Shown here piece by piece: positions 59,746 through 64,000 of a stretch of 64,000 nt of DNA. The first letter of the stretch is position 1. Each line of letters starts with the position of its first letter. A program made the translations under genes and the position numbers. Source of the DNA: Ampelocalamus luodianensis (Eukaryota; Streptophyta; Magnoliopsida; Poales; Poaceae); assembly GCA_036346255.1 (NCBI GenBank), contig CM070619.1, positions 32,246,342-32,310,341 of the forward strand, given 5' to 3'. The notes beneath the pieces are model-generated. The model saw only the letters and a program-made list of their open reading frames with translations. It was not told the DNA's origin and did not search any database.

Positions 59746-59850
59746 TGTTAGAATTAATACGGGCTAGGCCTAATTTTAATTCTAATTAATTCCTAAAATA
59801 TCCCAAAGTGAGCCCATAGACCAGTCTATATACCGTGGGTCCCACCTGTC
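59746..59850 (+). repeat. Start of copia-2 3' LTR, truncated
   Basis: About 100 bases of LTR beginning TGTTAGAATTAATACGGGC. Near 59850 ('gtgggtcccacctgtcag') the sequence resembles the CTATTCGAATAG-family LTR at 21040 instead. The exact switch point is uncertain. Confidence 0.6.
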
Positions 59851-60397
59851 AGTCTCTATTCCTATTTTCAGGATTTTCTTTTAATTCTGAAATTCTTTGC
59901 TGACATCATGCTGACACAATAATTCGGGATTTCTTTTAGAAAGAAATTTTGAAAAATCTAAAATAGTTTTTCTCTATCTTTTTCTTAAACTTAAATATTC
60001 TGAGAGCATGTTCTTCTTCATACAAACGCCGATTGAGCTCATTCAAGTCTCTAAATTCAAGATCTACCTTTCTGTGATTTTTATTTAATTTTTACAGTTC
60101 ATTTGTTACTCTATTTTGTATTTATTTGTGTTCACTTTCGTTTGCGAGTAGACGTTGATACTTCGGGAACTTTTGAGGAAGGAGAAGTTGATCAAGCTAA
60201 AGACCAGTACCAAGACTTGTTTCAAGGCAAGTTGTACCTTTGACCATGTTGATTCCATTTTTTTTCAAAATTACTTTGATTTAAATTGTTGCGTGTTATT
60301 TCAATTATTTAATTCTTAAATACATTGGGATTAGCTATAAACCTACTGTTTATATCCACCTTGCTCATTGTATCACCATGATAATTGGTCACCCAAG
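59850..60397 (+). repeat. CTATTCGAATAG-family LTR fragment (forward)
   Basis: Resembles 21040-21620 in order: 'tgggtcccac', 'gttcttcttcatacaaacgccgattgagctc', 'gttgatcaagctaaag' and 'caaggcaagttgtacctttgaccatgttg'. It is interrupted at 60397 by TGTAACACCCC. It is non-coding. Confidence 0.65.
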
Positions 60398-60781
60398 TGT
60401 AACACCCCAGGCCCATCACTGAGTCTGGAATACTACTAAACTACCATAATAATTAATTTTACATCAATTAATAATAAAACTCCTGCAAGTAATTCAATAT
60501 TAAAACCCGTCCATAGGTCACAATAACATATGAATAACGATATGGCGAGCATAGATATTTAAACTCTAGATAGTAAAGCAGAATATTAGTTCAAGTTTTA
60601 AGCAAAACCAATCAAATGAAGACTATCAAATGAATAAACGAGTTCCAACCAACTATATATCTAGAATTATTTAATGTCTATCATGTCCTAAAGAAATAAA
60701 CCATCACGCTAAGGTAAAGTTTTCTCATGGCAAGTGATCAGGTAATTGAGTGTAGGCAGTGTTCCAAGTGTTATCCCTTCC

Positions 60782-62616
60782 TGTGGATATCATGGGGATA
60801 TGCTCATGATCTTAGGATGATGTGTCAATTGGCAATGACGTTGAAGGTTTGCGGAAACACGAGTTTTCGGCAAAGTTCGATTCTGTCAGTCTCGGTCGGT
60901 CGACCGGCCACGGTGGCGGTCGGACCGCCCATGCCTCAGGTGTTATGCGGGCGATCGACCGGCGGTCGTGATCGGCCGATTTGGTAGCGGTGCGGCCGGC
61001 GTCTGATGGCGATCGGACCGGCAAGTTGAGTGACTTTGGAGTTTGAGTGGGCAAAAATAGAGGTGTAGGCAAGTGAGGAGATTCTCTGCACTTGGTCCCA
61101 TAATTTTTGGAGCTTCGATCAAAAGTTCTATTCGTTTTAAATTTCGGAGAGGTTGCGGTTTCAGCGTTGAAATTTGGCTAAGTCCTTTTGTGGCGATCAG
61201 TGGTTTTCACTTAAGTGCGTCGCCCGTGTGGTGGCGATGGTTGCTTGTTAGGTCAAGTTCGTGGATTTCATGGCATATGTGTTGCATGATGCATGTTTTG
61301 ACTAACGTGGGTCAAGTTGTGAAGAACTTGTTCCGGTCGATTTGCTTGTCTATTGTTGTGCGGGTTGCTTGGTGGTCGCGGCGGTCAACGGCGAGGATGA
61401 TCGGGACTAGGCTTGGAGGCGAGGTTCAAAGCGATCGGCGATGCGGGTGAAGTCATTGGACTCAAGCATGGTGCAAGATGGACAAAGGTGACCGACAGGC
61501 GGTTCGGTGCGGCCGGTTGAATCAAGCGGCGCGGGGTCGGTGCAAGTGCCATGGTGGTTTCGGTGGGAGCCGGATGGGAGAGACTTGCCGACATGATGAG
61601 AGTCGTTGGATCAACTTACACGTGGCGAACAGCGAGTGCTTGCAAAATATGAACACGTGTTTGTAAAATGCGTGCGTGTGTCACCCGTTGTTTTGGGCCT
61701 TAGCGGGAGCCCATTAGGGAGACTCTATTAGAAACCTAAGCCTCCACTATAAATAGAGGAGGGAGGTGGCTGCACCTTTCCCGACCTTTCGACGTTTCAT
61801 TGTTTAGAAACCTAATTTGCTTAGGGAGAGGAGGAGAGGAGGTTAGGGTTCTAGAGAGTTGGATTGGATTTCGTGCTCATGTATTGAGTCTTTGTCATCC
61901 ATTGATGGAGTGGTGTAAACAGATCAAATCAATCCAAAGAAAGTTTCTTCAAAAGTGAGTTCATGTGCTTTCTTTCTCTCTTTTGATGAATTGAGTCTTT
62001 GTTTGATCATGAGTTATTGCTTAGTTTCTTGGCGTGATTTAGCTTCTTTGTGACGTGTGAGAATACATCTAGGATCATCAAGATCATCAATCACTCACGA
62101 GCAAGTCTCAAGATCATATTTTCGTTTTGACTCGGTTTTTGACCTAACCGCTCAAAGCGTAGAAGGTCAGAATCTTGGCAAGAATTATCACGATCGTTGC
62201 TTGGAATAGGTTCTGACATACTTAGGTAGGTGTGTGTCAAATTTCACGAAGTTTGGGCGCCGCACGAATCAAAAGTTTGATCAATTTGCGTTTGGTTTGT
62301 CGGGTTGTTTCTCTGTTCATCGAACGGAGGTCGACCTCCGTGAAATCGGTCCGACCGCCGAGGTAGCGATGCGGCCGCTTGGATCGATCGACCGCCCCGT
62401 GAGAGGTCGGACGCCGCGAACCTCTGTGTTTTGGTTTTGTGTTGATTTTACTTTGGGGTTTTGAGTTGGTTCAATACAAGTCTTCCGCTGTGCATGATTG
62501 ATTGATCTTCATAGCTTTCATAGCTATTGGAGTGAGATTCGTATTGAATTGATTTTGGGAGGAAAAGAGATCGTGCTCCTATTCACCCCCCCTCTAGTCG
62601 CCTTTTCGGTCCAACA
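60782..62616 (+). mobile_element. Copia-1-family solo LTR (TSD CTTCC)
   Basis: The 1835-bp unit starts TGTGGATATCATGGGGATATGC and ends 'cggtccaaca', flanked by CTTCC at 60777-60781 and 62617-62621. TATAAAT is at 61748. Compared with the copia-1 LTRs its U3 is different: a GGTCGACCGG/CGGTCGG-rich zone (about 60890-61025 and 62330-62410) replaces the GGTCGTAG array. A GC-rich frame in it has no domain and is not called. Confidence 0.95.
61748..61754 (+). promoter_or_regulatory. TATA box of the copia solo LTR
   Basis: TATAAAT in 'gcctccactataaatagagg', aligned with TATAAAA in the three other LTRs. The solo LTR could act as a plus-strand promoter reading into the flanking minus-strand LTR. Confidence 0.7.
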
Positions 62617-64000
62617 CTTCCCAAGTGAAGCGTCGTCAATGATCACCTAAAAACAATAGTAGAGCAAAGGTGGGTCCACGACTCAGTAAGTACAAAGCAG
62701 AATAATAAATGAGACATCATCTTAATAACAATTCATTCCATTTATCATTATCTCAATTTATCATATTCATTCTCATCATTTTCCATTCACATATTTCATT
62801 ATCTCAAATCACTTTTCATGAATGCAATGCAAAGTTCATGCTCATGTCTCAACTCATTTTCTGCTTATACCGGTATAGCGGAGTGTAACACCCGTCAGTG
62901 TTCACTCATGCCTGCATTCTTTAGTGCGGGGATGAATTTCCCGTCCTTTTTCATACGGGGACCTCATTCCACTCCCGTGGGGTCACATCTTTCCATCATG
63001 AATGGTCAACATGCAATACAATTATTATTATCTTTCTTCATTAGCAATTGACATAATCACCATTCTTCAATAATCATCATCATCATCCTGAAGTTATCAA
63101 AAGCATGTGGGCAATGCGAAATAGGATAATTCATCTGAATAAACATGCCAAGTATTCACTTAACCAAATAATAATTTTAAACACTCAAATACTATTCTAT
63201 CATGCACTTGCCTTTCTAGTTGCGATGACCAGGATGATTAGAAGATGATAACAAACCCAACCCACTCCTCCTATAGTAAACACACAATCTCAATAACAAG
63301 CTACAGAAGTACAAGAACAATAAATAAACGATATCGCTCCTACACGTTTTCCAAATCCGCAACACTCCCCCTTTATCGGACAGTCAACCCTTGCCGTCCC
63401 GGTACTAAAAATAGCATAACTTTTGACTCCCAAACCCTATCATGGCAAACCACACTAGTTCTAGAATCTATGCAAAATTCCTCACAATTTCTTAGTTGGC
63501 CACAATTCCTGATTAAATCATTTAACCCCCCATTTTTCACCCAAAAGACCGTTTTGTCATCTTCTAGACGACATGTTTAATATTTTCGTACCTATTAATC
63601 TACACATGCAAATATGGTAAACCATAGCATTTTGGAATCTCTGAAAAGTTATCTACCTCTTTCTAGTTATGAAAAAAATTCAATTCGCCATTTACCAAAT
63701 CAATTTAATAGTTTCCGACATTGCGTCGGCGTGATCGGTTTCTAGACAGCAACCTTCCCGAGGCTATAACTTTTCGGTCGCTACTCTAATTTTAATGATA
63801 AAGACCTTCTTGGAAAGCTAACGAGATTATCTAACTTTTATCTAATTATACCAACCTCTGAATTCGATTCTAAATATCCCCAATCGCTCTGCAGAGTTCG
63901 CATCTAATCTTGATGAACTAGGGCTGCTGAAATCGACTCTTCCCATTACCCAAATGGTCTACCAAAAGAACAGTGACTAATTTAGGGACATCTAGAGGTT

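Larger units (their letters stand above)
45610..59850 (+). mobile_element. Ty1/copia retrotransposon copia-2 (RIRE1/BARE-like), split by a 9.1 kb insertion
   Basis: Leader, gag, protease, integrase, RT, RNase H, purine tract and the start of a 3' LTR occur in copia order. The protein resembles the RIRE1/BARE/Angela group from memory. The LTR start TGTTAGAATTAATACGG fits this. Both LTRs are incomplete: the 5' one lacks its front, and the 3' one changes to another repeat at about 59850. No initiator-Met PBS with the usual sequence was found, so the 5' LTR border is not fixed. Confidence 0.85.
60398..64000 (-). repeat. Second LTR of the TGTAAC... long-LTR family, incomplete and interrupted
   Basis: TGTAACACCCCAGGCCCATCACTGAGTCTGGAATACTACTAAACTACC parallels the start of 47137 base for base in many places. 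Later parts ('cataacttttgactcccaaacc', 'cataactttt' with 'ggtcgctac') correspond to the middle of that LTR. It runs off the window. A copia solo LTR splits it at 60782-62616. It is clearly more diverged from the 47137 element than that element's own LTRs are from each other. Confidence 0.75.

Noticed and set aside
60727..60987. Cysteine-containing ORF (CRQCSKCYPF) read as a possible zinc protein
   Set aside because: The frame crosses the TSD and LTR border at 60781/60782, so it joins two unrelated sequences.

Overview
The window looks like nuclear DNA of a grass (Poaceae), probably from a retrotransposon-rich, possibly pericentromeric block. I see no host protein gene, rRNA or tRNA gene, and nothing bacterial. 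Almost every base can be assigned to LTR retrotransposons, a CACTA-type DNA transposon fragment or smaller repeats. The grass assignment rests on the retroelement types: SIRE/Maximus-like and RIRE1/BARE-like Ty1/copia elements, and a Ty3/gypsy family whose LTR starts TGATGAGGACATC, as I recall for the CRM (centromeric) clade. No database search was possible, so clade names are recognition from memory.

Layout. (1) 1-4766: 3' part of a CRM-like Ty3/gypsy element (gag, protease, RT, RNase H, integrase, PPT, 3' LTR), full of frameshifts. It abuts a piece of a TGTAAT...-type LTR (4767-5224), which abuts a long Ty3-type LTR (5225-6874), which abuts the truncated 5' LTR of a copia element. This reads as four nested layers. 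(2) Copia-1, 6875-26385: LTR, PBS, a long gag with a coiled coil, protease and integrase. A CRM-type solo LTR (10957-11656, TSD ATGTC) interrupts the protease. A ~10 kb insertion (13006-~22984, TSD GCGAG) follows; it is a solo LTR that itself carries a CRM-type solo LTR (TSD ACCCC) and a reverse-oriented 4.8 kb solo LTR (TSD GCTAA). A stub of RT and the 3' LTR end the element. (3) 26386-30571: a small inverted-repeat element, a CACTA end with subterminal repeats, and a ~170-residue ORF of unknown function. (4) 30573-32800: reverse fragment of the long-LTR family. (5) 32801-35077: about 2.3 kb of abnormal homopolymer-run sequence that is probably not real DNA. (6) 35078-42886: a second copy of 22813-30571, continuing into a complete CRM-type LTR (42865-43822). 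(7) 43823-45610: another reverse long-LTR fragment with a ~125-bp tandem repeat. (8) Copia-2, about 45610-59850: a RIRE1/BARE-like element with a largely readable pol, split inside its protease by a 9.1 kb, apparently non-coding element with 2.86 kb LTRs (47137-56239, TSD ACATT, minus strand). (9) 59850-64000: long-LTR fragment, then a second LTR related to the 9.1 kb element, which carries a copia solo LTR (60782-62616, TSD CTTCC).

How the parts work together. The coding modules belong to retrotransposon life cycles (capsid, protease, integrase, RT/RNase H), all broken to different degrees. Copia-1 has lost most of RT, has a substituted protease active site and a Glu-to-Lys change at the integrase catalytic glutamate. 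Copia-2 keeps the integrase D,D(35)E triad and an RT active site but has stops. The 9.1 kb element has PBS, PPT and matching LTRs but no recognisable protein, so it would depend on proteins supplied in trans. Five insertions have exact 5-bp target-site duplications, which fixes their boundaries to the base and gives a relative order of events.

Quality warning. Where two copies of the same repeat can be compared, many differences are small losses at CAG/CTG. One primer-binding site also lacks exactly the A expected within CAG. This pattern, the 2.3 kb homopolymer block and the 7.8 kb duplication beside it suggest long-read consensus and assembly error, so some frameshifts listed here may be artefacts.
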